Assembly (NCBI GenBank): GCA_950295325.1
Contig: OX485805.1
Location: 26,649,501-26,713,500 of the forward strand
Direction of reading: 5' to 3'
Origin: Polytrichum commune
Lineage: Eukaryota > Streptophyta > Polytrichopsida > Polytrichales > Polytrichaceae
Length of the DNA: 64,000 nt
Shown here: positions 47,110-59,094 of the stretch, piece by piece
Layout: each line of letters begins with the position of its first letter
Numbering within the stretch: the first letter of the stretch is position 1
Translations under genes and position numbers: made by a program
Notes under the pieces: generated by a model
What the model was told of the DNA's origin: nothing
Database searches by the model: none
Seen by the model: the letters and a program-made list of their open reading frames with translations, nothing else

Positions 47110-48500
47110 AATTTATATTGGCTCCTGTTATGAGGAGCTATGGCGATTCTAGTATTTCTGCTTAGGAGGAACACTCAGACTATATATTATGAACTTTTCG
47201 ACTAACCATTGTAAATTACCAGAAATTCTTTTCGAATAATAAAACCTCTTTCTTTAGAAGGAGACCACCATGTAGCTATTGCTTATTAATGTAATGTCAA
47301 CAATGGACCTACACCCCACCCCAAGTGAGGGTCTAAATACGGGGGTTACCGAATAATACATTAGTTACGTAAGCAAGTGGTGCCAAGGAGCCGTAAAGTT
47401 TCGGTTTGAACCTTCATTGAATTCGATTTGTTAGTGGGCCAAGTCAAAGGCGGGGGCAAGTCGGAGACAGAAAAAAGAAAGCTGCACTCTCGTCAACCAC
47501 CTTGTCAGAAAGCTTGAAAGAAACCGGACGCCGGTAGAATCTAGGACTCCTGTAGATTTCAGCAGCCATCAACTGCCATGGAGGTGATCTCCTACTGATC
47601 CCCTGTCCTGTCCAGTCCAGTCCAGCCCCGTGAATTTCCACATTCGAATGGAACATGCTCTCATCTGCCATCCTACTTTCTCACCCTAGTTTTGGTTTGT
47701 GGCTGATTCATCTCAATTAAAATGGCTTTTTTGCATCGACTCATGTGGGAGCTTTGGAGCAACTTATGGTCCCAACTACAGTATCGAGTTGGAAAGGAGC
47801 AACCTCCAAACACCATGTTCTTTATTTAGAGGTTTTTTATTATGTTGGAGGGATGAAAAGTACGCTCATATGCAATCATTTCTTCTCGCTTGCATGAGGT
47901 TTAAGAGGTAATTGTCGTATACAAATATCGTAGGTTGGTAGCAGGTTGGGCGGAAGATAATTCAAAATATTTCAGCCTAGTATTTTTGGGATTGTTTTTT
48001 GGGTTAGATGGCCTAAATGAGAGAAAAAAATTTAATCATCAAAATGCGTAAATTTTAGGAAGTTGGATGCATGGGGAACAACCATTACCGAAGCACAAGA
48101 ACAGCAGAAAACATGGATTTGTATGTAGGATAAATATGCATATACGTACTTTTATGCTCCTAATTCTTTATTAATGTTTTCATTGTCTGCCTCAACCCTT
48201 TTCTTGAAATTAATTAATTTTTGGGCAAAATTTGCCCAACTTGCTATCAACCAAATGTCCTTTCCAATCCATCCCCGTGAAGCCTGCAAGCAATCCAAGA
48301 GGGAAGTGTTGCATACGACTACACCTCTCATCCATCCAACATAAAACCCTTCGTCCCTTACAAGTTTGTGTTTGATTCATCTCAAATGACTTTGCCTTGA
48401 CAAATTCAAGATCGTTGAAACTAATTTTGATGTCAAATAAACTAACATAAAAAAATAAAAAAATAAAAAAAACCAACCTCTGTAACATTATCGAGCTGAG
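47110..48500 (+). repeat. Repeats E and F, copy c
   Basis: E fragment (to about 47410), then F without the 1-kb insertion seen at 8986 and without the hAT-like MITE. TTTTTGGGCAAAATTTGCCC at about 48219-48238 is the unfilled counterpart of the MITE site at 10857. Confidence 0.7.
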
Positions 48501-49120
48501 TGTGGAGGGTGTATGGGACCGAGAATCTGTTAGATAGTATTAGGGTACGATACCATGGTTATCCTCTTACCAGTAAATTCAACATGATAGAACTTGGGTG
48601 AAGCATCGTCATTGAATATGATGAAAATGAAACAACTGAATAATGTTATGTTCAGACTGCATGTTATAACAGGCCATAGATTTCCACAAGAATTTGAGGA
48701 TCTGACGACTGTTATGTTGGATGAACACAAAGTACTTACACTTAGTATATATATGTGATGATTCCCTCTTGCTCGCGAGCGGACATCATTTCGTTTGTAC
48801 AATGGCAGCCTTTCGAGTATACATCGATTTTCCGTGGGCGCGAAGTGGAAAAATTAAAAAGAGGCAAGCGCGACCTTAACTTAGCGCTGCCATCAGCCAC
48901 ATGTGTCAGCTTCAAGACAACGTACCAAGTACACCCTGCAAAACGCCACCACCGCTTCTTCATTGTTTGCGTAATAATTGCTGCACTTTGGATGGCGCTC
49001 AAAAGAAACACTAACATCATATCGAACCCCATCCCCATCCCATCTCATCACCCATCCCATCCCGCAGGGGCCCTCGCTCGCTCCTCACCCAAATATTCAG
49101 TTACCCATCCATCTTTCTTC
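48501..49120. other. Low-copy, GC-richer stretch
   Basis: Different in composition from the flanking repeats (CTTGCTCGCGAGCGGAC, CCCCATCCCCATCCCATC). The plus frame at 48755-49162 (135 codons) and minus frames are open, but none has a domain I recognise. The CATCC-rich part may be a promoter or leader. No gene is called. Confidence 0.3.
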
Positions 49121-49125
49121 TTTCT

Positions 49126-49640
49126 TCATCCTGGTTGTAATCGTGAAATGCAGGTAATATAAGTCCGCTTACGAAACCCAAAGTCGTAAAGTTGGTGCTC
49201 ACAGCAGAGTGGAGGATGGTCCCGTTCGTAGAAGTACAAATGATGATGATACCACCCATCATTGAAAGGTATGTTGTGGAGGAGTGGATGTTCTTGTGGT
49301 AGTTGATGGAACAAATCTTCAGGACGTTCTTGGGAGAGCACACTCATTGGCAAGGTGATCTTGCTGTTTGAACTAATTTGGGGCAATGCGGATGATTCAA
49401 GTTCAGCTTATAGTCATGGTGTAAAAGAGGGCTGTGTGATGGTTTTGAGCTCCACATCAAAATTTGGGGGAAATTTCGGGAGGTGAGTGGTGCTGGTGCT
49501 TGTTTGATAATGTGTTGAATCTGCGCATGAATGCTCATTGTGTAGATCATCTCTTGGAGGTTTTGAATTCCAATCTCACATTCATCAGCTCTCAGCTTGT
49601 GGATTTTCTTGACTTCTTTGATTCATTTCTTGGACAAGGA
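49126..49640 (-). pseudogene. Unassigned degraded coding fragment
   Basis: The minus strand from about 49640 reads IKEVKKIHKLRADECEIG and NLQEMIYTMSIHAQIQHIIK, an amphipathic coiled-coil-like stretch, then in another frame LPKFPPNFDVELKTITQPSF, two stops, and an open 90-odd codons (SSALPQISSNSKITLPM, LSQERPEDLFHQLPQEHPLL, HPPLCCEHQLYDFGFRKRTY) to TGA at 49126. It may be a decayed transcription-factor or adaptor gene. I cannot assign it. The R2 repeat starts abruptly at 49672. Confidence 0.35.
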
Positions 49641-49671
49641 TTCGCAAACTGTAGGCTCAGGATCCTCTTTT

Positions 49672-50960
49672 GACTTTTCAAAGAGAAAGTCGTTGAATGT
49701 TTTTAATCCATAACATGTAAGTCAATGATTGTACCAAACAAACAAAGATAAGAGCACACACAATAAGTGTGGGTTTCCATGTAGGCCGCTTTGTCCACCG
49801 CATTCAAGTGTGAATAAGGACAAACACGCCCAAATGTAGATGCCAACAATATATCCTTTCGATTGGCAGTGGTGAGATTATATTAGGTTTACCTGGAGAG
49901 AAACTTGAAGGAAACATACTTGAGTGTCAACCAAGCTTGTATGGAACCCATGGGTTGCAAGATAAGAGCTCAGAGTGGAAGTGGCTTGCGGCTATGTCAT
50001 GGTGTTTGACTTTTGGCTGCTTTGAGGTTTGTTACGAAGTGCTCCTATTGACCAAGCAAAACCTTAACGTAACAGTGAAGGCACCGATTGCGCCTCTCCC
50101 CAATAATCACCATCTACAATACCCAAGTCTTTCACGCTATATAGTTCTTCATTACGGTACTCTCCAACAAGGCCCGTATTGAGCAACAATCACCAAGACT
50201 AGTGTGGGTCATTCTAATTCATTACTCCCAGGTGCCGTGAATTCTTCCAATTCACAATCACCATGTGCCAAAAGAGACATGCTTAATAATTTCGACATAG
50301 TGTGGTTGTTGTTGAGCACGTTGTTGCACTTGAAATTAGTGGCACTACTAATATCATAGCGTAAAGAAATTTAGTGTCACCTTGACTATTTTCCACCCCT
50401 CACAATTAGCCCGCCTTCACTACTTGGGACATTTAGTGTAGACCACAACCTTCAAATATTTACTAAGATAAGCGGGTATAACTAAATTGTCCTCGTAAAT
50501 GGGCACCTATGTTTGAGTTACATGTGGTGATGTGTGGATCTAAGAACGAACATCAAAATACATGTGTTTCAAAAGACTTGGAGTACGTGCTCAAAACTTC
50601 TTAGCTGTTCTTAGTTCAATAGAGAACAGAAGTGGAGAGATCCATATGATCATCTATTGGAGAAAACAATCTTCACTTGACAATGAATAAGATATTCATA
50701 CGAGCTCAGAATATCATAAAGAAAATGGATACGGACACGATTTGAATTTGCTAAAGATCTCACACTAATTCCATATTTTCATCCCCCAACAAGTGGGTGC
50801 AGAGGGAAAACTGTGTGCTGAAGACCCGCTCACCAACATGACTTATAAGCGTGTAACAAAATACGATCTGGAGAAAGGTCTAGTCATAGAGAAAAGGAAC
50901 ATCAAGCTGCAGTGGAGATGGATGATAATTGCTCCATGTTTTCATCCACGAACATGTTGG
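49672..50960 (+). repeat. Repeat R2, copy e (head, tail, core)
   Basis: Starts at ACTTTTCAAAGAGAAAGTCG and runs through the tail to a core that is cut after TTTTCATCCACGAAC. An F fragment (ATGTTGGAGGGATGACAAG) follows. Confidence 0.7.
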
Positions 50961-51458
50961 AGGGATGACAAGTACGCTCGTATGCAATCCTTTCCTCTCG
51001 CTTGCACGAGGTTTAAGAGGCACTTGTCGTATGCAAATATTGTAGGCTAGTATTTGGTTCAACGAAAAATAATTCCAAACGATCAAGCCTATATTTCTTG
51101 CAAAGTGGTCTGAGAGGGAAGTGCTCCATACAACTACACCTCTCATCCATCCCACATAAAATCCTTCATCTCTTATAGGTTTGTGGTTGATTCATCTCAA
51201 ATGACATCGCCTTGACAAATTTAACATTGTGATGTCAGATGGACTAGCACAAAAAAACCATCCTTTGTAACTTTATCTAGTTGAGTATGGAGGGTACAAT
51301 AGGATAGTTGAGTAATATAAACATGTACGATTTGATCAATTCCTGCAATTAAACCTCCTAGTTGGAGACTGTAAATTTGATGTGCAATCCTTGAGCAATT
51401 CTTATCCCCAACTTGGCGGATAGAGCAAATTGACCTAACATTGAGTGGTCAACTGATG
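50955..51458 (+). repeat. F fragment and V-ATPase-linked flank
   Basis: F pieces, then from about 51110 a copy of 11630-11988, ending in the V-ATPase B exon copy. Confidence 0.6.
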
Positions 51459-51509
51459 GAGATCTATCCACCTATCAATGTGCTCCCATCTCTGTCTCGA
51501 TGGATGAAG
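51459..51509 (+). pseudogene. VHA-B: V-ATPase subunit B exon, second copy
   Basis: Encodes EIYPPINVLPSLSRWMK, followed by the donor GTGTGT at 51510. It is closer to the usual V-ATPase B sequence than the 11989 copy (SRWMK against SQLKK). The downstream exons present in the other copy are missing: sequence switches to spacer S at about 51540. A truncated duplicate of the same capture. Confidence 0.8.
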
Positions 51510-51539
51510 GTGTGTTCCACCAAGGGTTGATTCACAAAT

Positions 51540-51838
51540 TGCATGGCTTGTTTGCCTTCCTCTGTGCACTTGGAATTGCTAATGTTATAGCTCCATGTTG
51601 GGGTTTTAAAGTTGGTATTGACAAAAACTATTGTTTAGACGGAGATTTGTTTGAGTTAGTTGGTTGTTACATGTTTTGTGCGCCCAAAAACGTGAGCATC
51701 TAAAAAGGCTATTATATTTAATGAAGCAAGGTAGATATCCAAAAGGGGGCCCTAAAAGTGAGAGACAATATTAAATATAGACATGTAAGTTTCATCGACT
51801 TCACATTTTCATCCATTTTCATATGGGCATAGTCCTCA
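51540..51838 (-). repeat. Spacer S fragment
   Basis: Inverted relative of 16725-17000, same orientation as 61980-62260. Interrupted at 51839 by a MITE. Confidence 0.65.
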
Positions 51839-52310
51839 CCCGGGTACGCAACTCCCTTATTATATGGTCCTGATTATAATCACTTATAATGCGTTTTAGT
51901 CCAATATTGAGTGATACAATTTGTTTTAATGTAGGAAACCCTTGTAGCCCTTCTAACAAGGAATCCAAAAATGTAATCATATATAAGAAATGAATATATT
52001 TTGAAGCATATAATTGTATTAAAAACCTAATTATATGATTTTTTAATATATGTACCATAGGTCAAACTACCCAACTTTTTGGACTTTTTAATAAAATTTT
52101 AACATTGTGAATGACTTATAATTTTAATGGGAGGCTTAATAAATATGCAACCCAACTTTTTTTTCATCTCATTTTATTTAATTTGGTCTTCACCCAACTT
52201 TTTGATAATTCTAATTTGATGTAATTTGATATAATTTTTACAAAAGCCGTCCTCTAAGCCGTTTTAAGTACGATGCCCCCTGCATATAATATGGGAGTTG
52301 CGTACCAGGG
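51839..52310. mobile_element. MITE with 8-bp target duplication AGTCCTCA
   Basis: 472 bp, AT-rich, starting CCCGGGTACGCAACTCCC and ending GGGAGTTGCGTACCAGGG. The TIRs continue for about 28 bp with a few mismatches. AGTCCTCA flanks it at 51831-51838 and 52311-52318. The unfilled relatives at about 62245 (TCATAGTCCTCAATGAC) and 16728 (-) confirm both borders. An 8-bp duplication suggests hAT-type mobilisation. No transposase inside. Confidence 0.88.
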
Positions 52311-52318
52311 AGTCCTCA

Positions 52319-53160
52319 ATGACTGACACTCAAGTGTGTTTCCTTCAAGTTTCTCTCCACGTAAACCTAATATAATCTCACCACTGCCAATCAAAAGGAT
52401 ATATTGTTGGCATGTACATTTGGGCATGTTTGTCCTTATTCACACTAGAATGCGGTGGGCAAGCGGCCTACATGGAAACTTACACTTATTGTGTGTGCTC
52501 TTATCTTTCTTTGTTTGGTACAATCATTGACTTACATGTTATGGATGAAGAACATTCAACGACTTTCTCTTTGAAAAGTGAAAATGGATTTTGTATATAC
52601 ATAAAGGATTACTTAAGTCATGATGTACACTTTGTATATGTAGTGGAGGCATTTAGCACATGAAATTGAAAAACTTAGTATAAATATATGAGTCCATTTT
52701 TTAGGTTGTTGTTAGTACGTATACATATGTTTTCCTTTATAAACTTCTTGTATATAGGGGGTTTGATTTTATAGTGACCCAAGCACGTCATTTAAGTTTC
52801 CCATGAAGAGGCCAACCCCCGGGTATATTGGACTTTGCCATATTTCCAATAAAGAGTGGGTCACTTAAAACAACCCATCTTGAGAAATGAAACAAGTATA
52901 GCCCTCTTCATAAACACTGGAAGCAAAACAATTAGGCAACATTTAATTGTTGGTTGCGCACATGTAGTCATGAAAATATGAACTAAGTTCCGTTGGGGAT
53001 GGAGGAGTTCAATTGCCATGTTGTTTTCTTTGCTCATATATATATATATATATACCATCTTCATTAATAAGACATGAAAGATATTAAGGTATGTTTGCTA
53101 ATTCTGGGAACTTGTAATTGAAGAGACCCGTATGGTTGTTAGATGAATTCATCATCCTAG
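52319..53160 (-). repeat. Repeat R2 head, inverted copy f
   Basis: Minus-strand match to 14840-15650 and 21570-22380, with a (TA)n run at about 53037-53055. Non-coding. Confidence 0.7.
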
Positions 53161-54900
53161 GAGGTTTGAATGGGAAAGATTTGAGATAAATGGATCCTTA
53201 AAGACCCTCACAACTTATAATAAGTTCATAATAAAGCATGAAATTGTTATAGGTAAATTTTATTTTTTGTTAAAATAAGGTAAAATAAAATATAGTCTTG
53301 CATAAATTTACTGATGTTTATAGTTATTTTATTATATATGTTGACCGCTATAATAAACTTCCTTTTTATTCCTTCATTATTTTTTGTGGTGAATATGCGT
53401 AACATTAATTAACAAGCCCGGAATGGCCTTCTCAAAAGAGCATCAAATTGGCGCGTGTTGGATTGATGCTATTTCAAGAGCAAAGGTATCAAGCACTACG
53501 TTTGAGTTTTACTTTGGCTATTTTTAATTTATTTGAGTAGTTACTTTCAATGCTTAGAATTAATTATGTTGGTTTTTAGGACAAAACTGATGCCAAGTGG
53601 TGGTAAAGGTTCTAATCTAGGCTAAATTACGATATAAACAAATCTAAATATCTATAAAGGAACGGGAAAGTTGGTGAGGTCATAAAGGTAGTTGTATTTT
53701 CTGGAAAGTGTCCCGACACCCACATTGGAAACCTCTTTGATACCTTTTTGAAGTTACTATTTTTGATTTATTGTCAATTCATTCACCCTTGCTTTGCAAG
53801 TTTTTCCCTCTTGTTGAGGTAATATTACGGGTACTCAAAGGGTAACTTGCTAGCATTACTACTTAATGTAATATGGAGGTCAACAATGTTAAAAAGAACA
53901 TCCAATTGACTCATCTTGTTGGGCTCTTTGCAAGAAGACAAAATTTATTGGAAGAATAAGTTTATGAAAGCAACATAACCATTATATAATGAAAAATAAA
54001 TTGCTTATTAGAAATGCCGAGTTCCTCCCCCACCCCTCATTAGGGCAATGAAGCTACATGATTTTCAAAGCACTAGAAGGAGAAATATGGTTACTAACTT
54101 CATGCCACTAGGTAGCTATTTCATTTCAAAGCACCAAAGTACATCAAGCAAATCACACCATAATCTCAAAAAACTATCAAGCTTTACATACATCTTCCAC
54201 TTGCTATGGCTTTTTGTTGCGACAATGAGCATATCACAACAATCCATAATGTCAATCCCCATATCATTTATGGGGATCCTTACATAAATCCCTCCTTTTG
54301 CAACATGTAACCTTCCTTTTCAACAATTTGCAAATAAATCTAGAGACAATCTCAAGTGCATGACCACATGGGAAGGGGGGGGGGGTAACCGGCATTCCAC
54401 TAGAAAACACAATTTGATAAAAGATAGGGTCTCAATTATTGTTTCTAGTAAGCATTATAAAAGCATAAAAAACCAAGGGTTCATTTTGACATTAAAATTA
54501 GGTTCAAAGATCTTGAATTTGTCAAGGCAAAGTCATTTGAAATGAATCAAACACAAACGTGTAAGGGATGAAGGATTTTATGTTGGATGGATGTCACATG
54601 CAACACTTCCCTCTCGTATTGCATGCAGGCTTCACATGGATGGATTGGAATGGACGGTTGCTTAAGGGAGTTGTTTTTTTTCTTTCTTTCTTTAATTAAA
54701 TTTTCTATATTGTAGGGTGGGTTGGTCTATTTGACATTAGATTTAGCTTCAAAGATCTTACATCTTCTAAAGGCCAAGTCATTGAGATGAATGAACCACA
54801 AACCTAGGGAAGGTAAAGTTTTTACAATGGATAGAGAAGAGGTATACCGTAAGTTGATAGCAAGTTGGGCAAAAAAAATCCGAATAATTGATTAATTTCA
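53150..54900 (-). repeat. Repeat D, inverted copy d
   Basis: Minus-strand match to 19760-21570. Poly-G at 54377-54386. The plus frames at 54048-54545 are the D-family frame discussed at 19454. Confidence 0.7.
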
Positions 54901-54929
54901 AGATATTGGTTGACATTTACATTAAATAT

Positions 54930-55600
54930 TATTGATGAAAATAAGCAATTCGTGTGTAATACTTAGCAAATGTCCGCACCCATTCTCCCCATGATATTAT
55001 GAGGTCCTATGAATATCTTGTTATGTTATGTCCACGATATTCCCATTGCATCAAGGCCGGTTGGCTGGGTTTACTAGCCATTTCCGTGGAATGGCATCAT
55101 TGGGAACAATACTCAAGGAAATCAATGTTATGAACCACTTCAATGTCTTGTTGAATGGGTTTGCCCTTCATGTTGTTCAGCTCAAAAATTAAGTGATCCA
55201 TATTATACTTTGATTTAAAGGCTCAATTCCCTTGAAAAACATTTGTCAATATTGTCAAACATGTGAATCTATCTATCATTATTATCGAAAGGTAGAAATT
55301 ATCTTGTAGGTGAATCGTTACTTCCTTAGTTGAAACACAACATATTACTTTTCGACACTAATAAATGAGGATGAACAAGGTTTACAACATCCTCTTTAAT
55401 TGAGAGTCTTCAACTCACATAACAAGTACATCGGGAGGTCCAATATTTGAATAGCATGGAATCTCATATCAGACATCATACAAGTACATGGAATTTGTGG
55501 AAAATCCCACATGCAACTATCAAACTCTGAACAAAGGAAGAATAATTGCAATAGGTCATGATGAAAGTAAAGCCATTGACAAAAAAAATCACGCCACTAA
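54930..55600 (-). repeat. NLR-tail module, inverted copy
   Basis: 55010-55260 matches 26830-27010 and 36290-36500 on the minus strand, and 55290-55560 matches 35950-36230. This copy shares the GTTGATTTCCTT-type extra bases with the copy at 26826. Confidence 0.6.
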
Positions 55601-56193
55601 ATAAATAAATAAAATTGATTAATTTCAGGAAATTGGTTGAGGCAGACTGTAGAAACATTTACATTAAATTAGGCAAATATGTCTATGTCTATGTCTATGC
55701 GAATATTAAATTGATTTTATTTGAGATGAATCAGCCACAAAATGGTTTCATGTCGGATGCCAGACGAGAGGATGCTACGTTCGAATGTGGAAATGATGGA
55801 CTGCACCAAAGATTTTTGGGCATTCATAATTAATTGAGATCCTTAGTGTTTGCAAGCCCAACCAATCACATGTTGACATCCTCCGTGTTTCCTATATTGT
55901 TAATTTCAGGTATATTCTATAAATTCCTCATATTATGATGGGTCATTTTCCCGCAATCTTGAACTCCAACCGGTTATTGCTCAAACTCAATGCTCCTACA
56001 CTTCACGGCCGATCCCAACAGAATGAGTCCAGCAATGGATGGATGTGTTTGTGGATATGACTATGGAGCGATTATCATCCATCTCCACTGCAGCTCCATG
56101 CGTCCTCTCTCTATGACTAAGCTTAGATCTTTCTGGAGCTCGTATTTTGTTACACGCTGAAGTCATTTTGGGGAGCGGGTCCTAAGCACACAC
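55600..56193 (-). repeat. Repeat D fragment plus core, inverted
   Basis: D sequence to about 55985, then the 210-bp core on the minus strand, which stops at CACACTT (about 56193), where unrelated GC-rich sequence begins. Confidence 0.65.
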
Positions 56194-56547
56194 TTCCAGG
56201 TTGCGTCCAGCCCCAGACCTCCGCGGTCCAATGCGTTCATTGAGCTGGAGCGTTACCACGCCATGCGCCGAAATGCCAGACAGTCAACGTCATCATGTTC
56301 GAATTCCTCATCTTATAATTCGGGCGGTCGACGGAATCCAAAATGTGTTATGGTGGGCCCGGGTCCAAACCTCGGTTATAGTCGCAGGCCAGAGATTGTC
56401 AGAAATGCTGAGGCAATGTGAGCTAAAGAAGCAGCGGCAAAAGAAAAATATGCGGTCTCCAAGGCTAGATAGGCCATCGTAGGCGTAGACATTGCATGTA
56501 GGCGGGATGATTTTAGGCCGCACTATCCAATGGATTTGTGCCATTAG
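56194..56547 (+). pseudogene. GC-rich captured gene fragment, unassigned
   Basis: Starts exactly where the core homology stops, after an acceptor-like TTCCAG. The frame from 56200 reads FIELERYHAMRRNARQSTSS, GPGPNLGYSRRPEIVRNAEA, then TGA (56419), AKEAAAKEKYAVSKAR, TAG (56470), ending with TAG at 56545-56547. A second frame (56201-56482) is uninterrupted but less protein-like. Its Ser/Asn/Arg-rich composition and high GC differ from all neighbours. I cannot name a family. Confidence 0.4.
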
Positions 56548-56579
56548 TATGCTATTCAATTTTTCATGCCATACATTGC

Positions 56580-56778
56580 ATATTTTACTTGCAATAATAT
56601 AAGTGTTATACGATTCCCCCTTCAATATGGTCTAAGGTTTGGATTGCCCTACCTAAACTATCACATATATGAGTTCTCATATTTTGTATGCAATAATATG
56701 AATGCTTTAAGATTTCCCCTTCAATTTGGTCTAAGGTTTGGATTGCCCTACCTAAACCATCACAAATATGAGTTATTA
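56580..56778. repeat. Two-copy tandem repeat, 99-bp period
   Basis: GCAATAATAT recurs at 56591 and 56690. The units share CCCCCTTCAATATGGTCTAAG-like and GGATTGCCCTACCTAAAC segments. Non-coding. Confidence 0.8.
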
Positions 56779-56939
56779 ATGGGGTTCTTGATATGAACAC
56801 CCACTTCAAAGTGTTCGCATCTTACAACTTTCTCCAATATGTGTTCCATTTATCCTTGTTCTTATTTCTGTGAATGTCTCAAAATGCCCAAAAAGTCTCA
56901 ATTTAACGAATATAGTGTTACGTACAAAAATGCCACACA

Positions 56940-57330
56940 AATCCAAATTGGCCGAGGGGTCAACAATTTGATAATGGCAACTAGGTCATTAAACTAGAAC
57001 TTGTATACACATTGTATGCAACCTATACACTTGTGGCTTCAATCGAGACATTCCAAGTGACCTAAACTTTGTCTCCTAGTGTCCAACTCTATATGCTAGA
57101 CACTAGACATATTGGATGACCATTTGTCTTTGTCCCACTCTTGTATACATCCCTCACAAGGCACACCCACTGTTGAGCAACCGCAATCTAATTCCAAAGT
57201 TTTCAGAGCAAACCTCATTCGGTGCATCAACTTGTGAGCAAGAAAACACTGACAAAGAACATCATGGCTCACAATTCTCACCTTCTCTGGATTCCAAACT
57301 CAGAGTCATGCAGCGTCAAACTCCTAATTG
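56940..57330 (-). repeat. Inverted pieces of the 37.3-38.8 kb region
   Basis: 57180-57310 matches 37360-37440, and 56940-57180 matches 38515-38790, both on the minus strand. The order implies an inversion and a deletion relative to the NLR flank. Confidence 0.6.
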
Positions 57331-58919
57331 GGTCAAGACTTACGCTTCTTCAAGCCGATCTTCGGATTCAATGCCTATGGACCTCCATGTTGGCCTAAAT
57401 ACATCACGTGTATCATTGCGTGCCCAATTTGTAGCATCAAGAATTATTCGGAAATTTGGAGTTTCCTCACAGGTGTGTTCCCTCCAATTTAAGGATTGAT
57501 GTGTGAGTGCTTTATTTGGTAATGTGTTGTTGAGATACCAAAATGGTTTGAGTCAAATGCCTGATAGTTTTACACAAGCTCAACTGGCATGTAGGCCATT
57601 GAATGCTCTTCTATTATTGGACGCTTATGATGAAAGGCAATCGCAAACACTGAACATAAGTTGCTAGACAAATATTTGTGCATATTACATGAAGTAATTC
57701 ATAATTTTTTTGAATAATGTACATGGTTGGAAAATGATTTGCATTGAGTTTGCATAGTGAAAGTCCATGGAATTTGTTTGGAAGTGAATTTAAGGTGCAT
57801 ATGGTGTTCTTCTTGTAGGAAGCACAACAAAGCTTGATTGACTCCTTGGAAGAAGTTGAATCTATCTTCGAACTTCATCAACTTTGTAAGTTCAAATAAG
57901 CACATGGAATAGTGGATGTGCATTGCCCTTTGAACTTGTTTAATGATTGGATAGGCGAACCACCTTAATTTGATAACCACGTTCAGACTTTTTCTTCAAT
58001 AGCTTTACTTTCATCATGAGCTATTGTAATTATTCTTCAATTGCTCAGAGTTTGATAGTTGCATGTGGGATTTTCCTCAAATTCCATGTATTTGTATGAT
58101 GTTTGATATGATATTATATGCTATTCAAAATATTGGACCTCCCGATGTACTTCATCTTTGGAAATTTGAATGGCTACTATCCAATTCTTATGTGAGTTGA
58201 AGCCTCGCAATTAGAGAGGATGTTGTAAACCTTGTTCATCCTCATTTGTTAGGGTTCAAAAGTAATCCGTTTTGTTTCAACTAAGGAAGTAACGATTCAC
58301 CTACAAGATAATTTCTACCTTTTGATAATAAAGATAGATAGATTCACATATTTGACAATATTGACAAATGTTTTTCAAGCGAATTGGGCCTTTAAATCAA
58401 AGTATAATATGAATCACTTAATTTTCGAGCTCAACAACATGAAGGGCAAACCCATTCAAAAAGACGTCAAAGTGGATTATAACGTTGAGTATTGTTCCCA
58501 ACGATGCCATTCCATCGAATTAATGGTAAACCCAACCAACCGACCTTGATGGAAGAGGAACATCCTGGACATAACATAATAAGATATTCATACAACCTTA
58601 TAATATCATGAGGGAAATGGGTACGGACACGATTTCAATTTGCTAAATATTGCACACGAATTGCGCATTTGCATACCTTGAAGAAGTGGGTGCAGAAAGT
58701 AGAGTGTGTGCTTAAGACCCGCTTAGCTTATAATGACAGAGAGTATAACAAAATATGACCTAAAAAAAGATTTAGTCATAGAGAACGGGCGCATGAAGGT
58801 GTAGTAGAGGTGGATGATAACTGTTCAATATTTTCATCCACAAACCCCATCCTTCCACCATGGACGAATTCTGTTGGGATTGACTGTGAGGTGTTGATGC
58901 ATCTATCGAATCATGTGCA
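57331..58919 (+). pseudogene. Second NLR 3' fragment (last LRR-exon codons, 3' exon, tail module, core)
   Basis: Matches 35278-36833 in order. It encodes SMPMDLHVGLNTSRVSL and KFGVSSQVCSLQFKD, then has the same CAG|GTGTGTTCC donor and the acceptor TTCTTGTAG followed by EAQQSLIDSLEEVESIFELH. TIR, NB-ARC and the main LRRs are absent, so it cannot be a receptor. It ends at CGAATCATGTGCAG like the copies ending at 27338 and 36833. Confidence 0.75.
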
Positions 58920-59094
58920 GCTGAAAAGACAATGCGGGAGATTTTGCGGAATAACCGGAGATATTCATTTCAGGAATTAAATGAATGAATTAATTAATTC
59001 CAGTAATTACATTTTATTTATTTATTTATTTATTTATTTATTCCAGTAATTTAATTAATTAATTAATTGTGTATGAATACTTGTGAAATTAGGC
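58920..59094. repeat. TTTA/TTAA microsatellite stretch
   Basis: (TTTA)n at about 59010-59042, with AATTAATTAATT runs on both sides. Confidence 0.8.

Noticed and set aside
48755-49162. 135-codon plus-strand gene
   Set aside because: The minus strand is also open here, there is no domain, and the tail is a CATCC-rich low-complexity stretch ending at an intron-like ATGCAG|GTAAT.
51819-52058. 79-codon minus-strand ORF
   Set aside because: It lies inside the AT-rich MITE and crosses its left border, so it cannot be an element gene.
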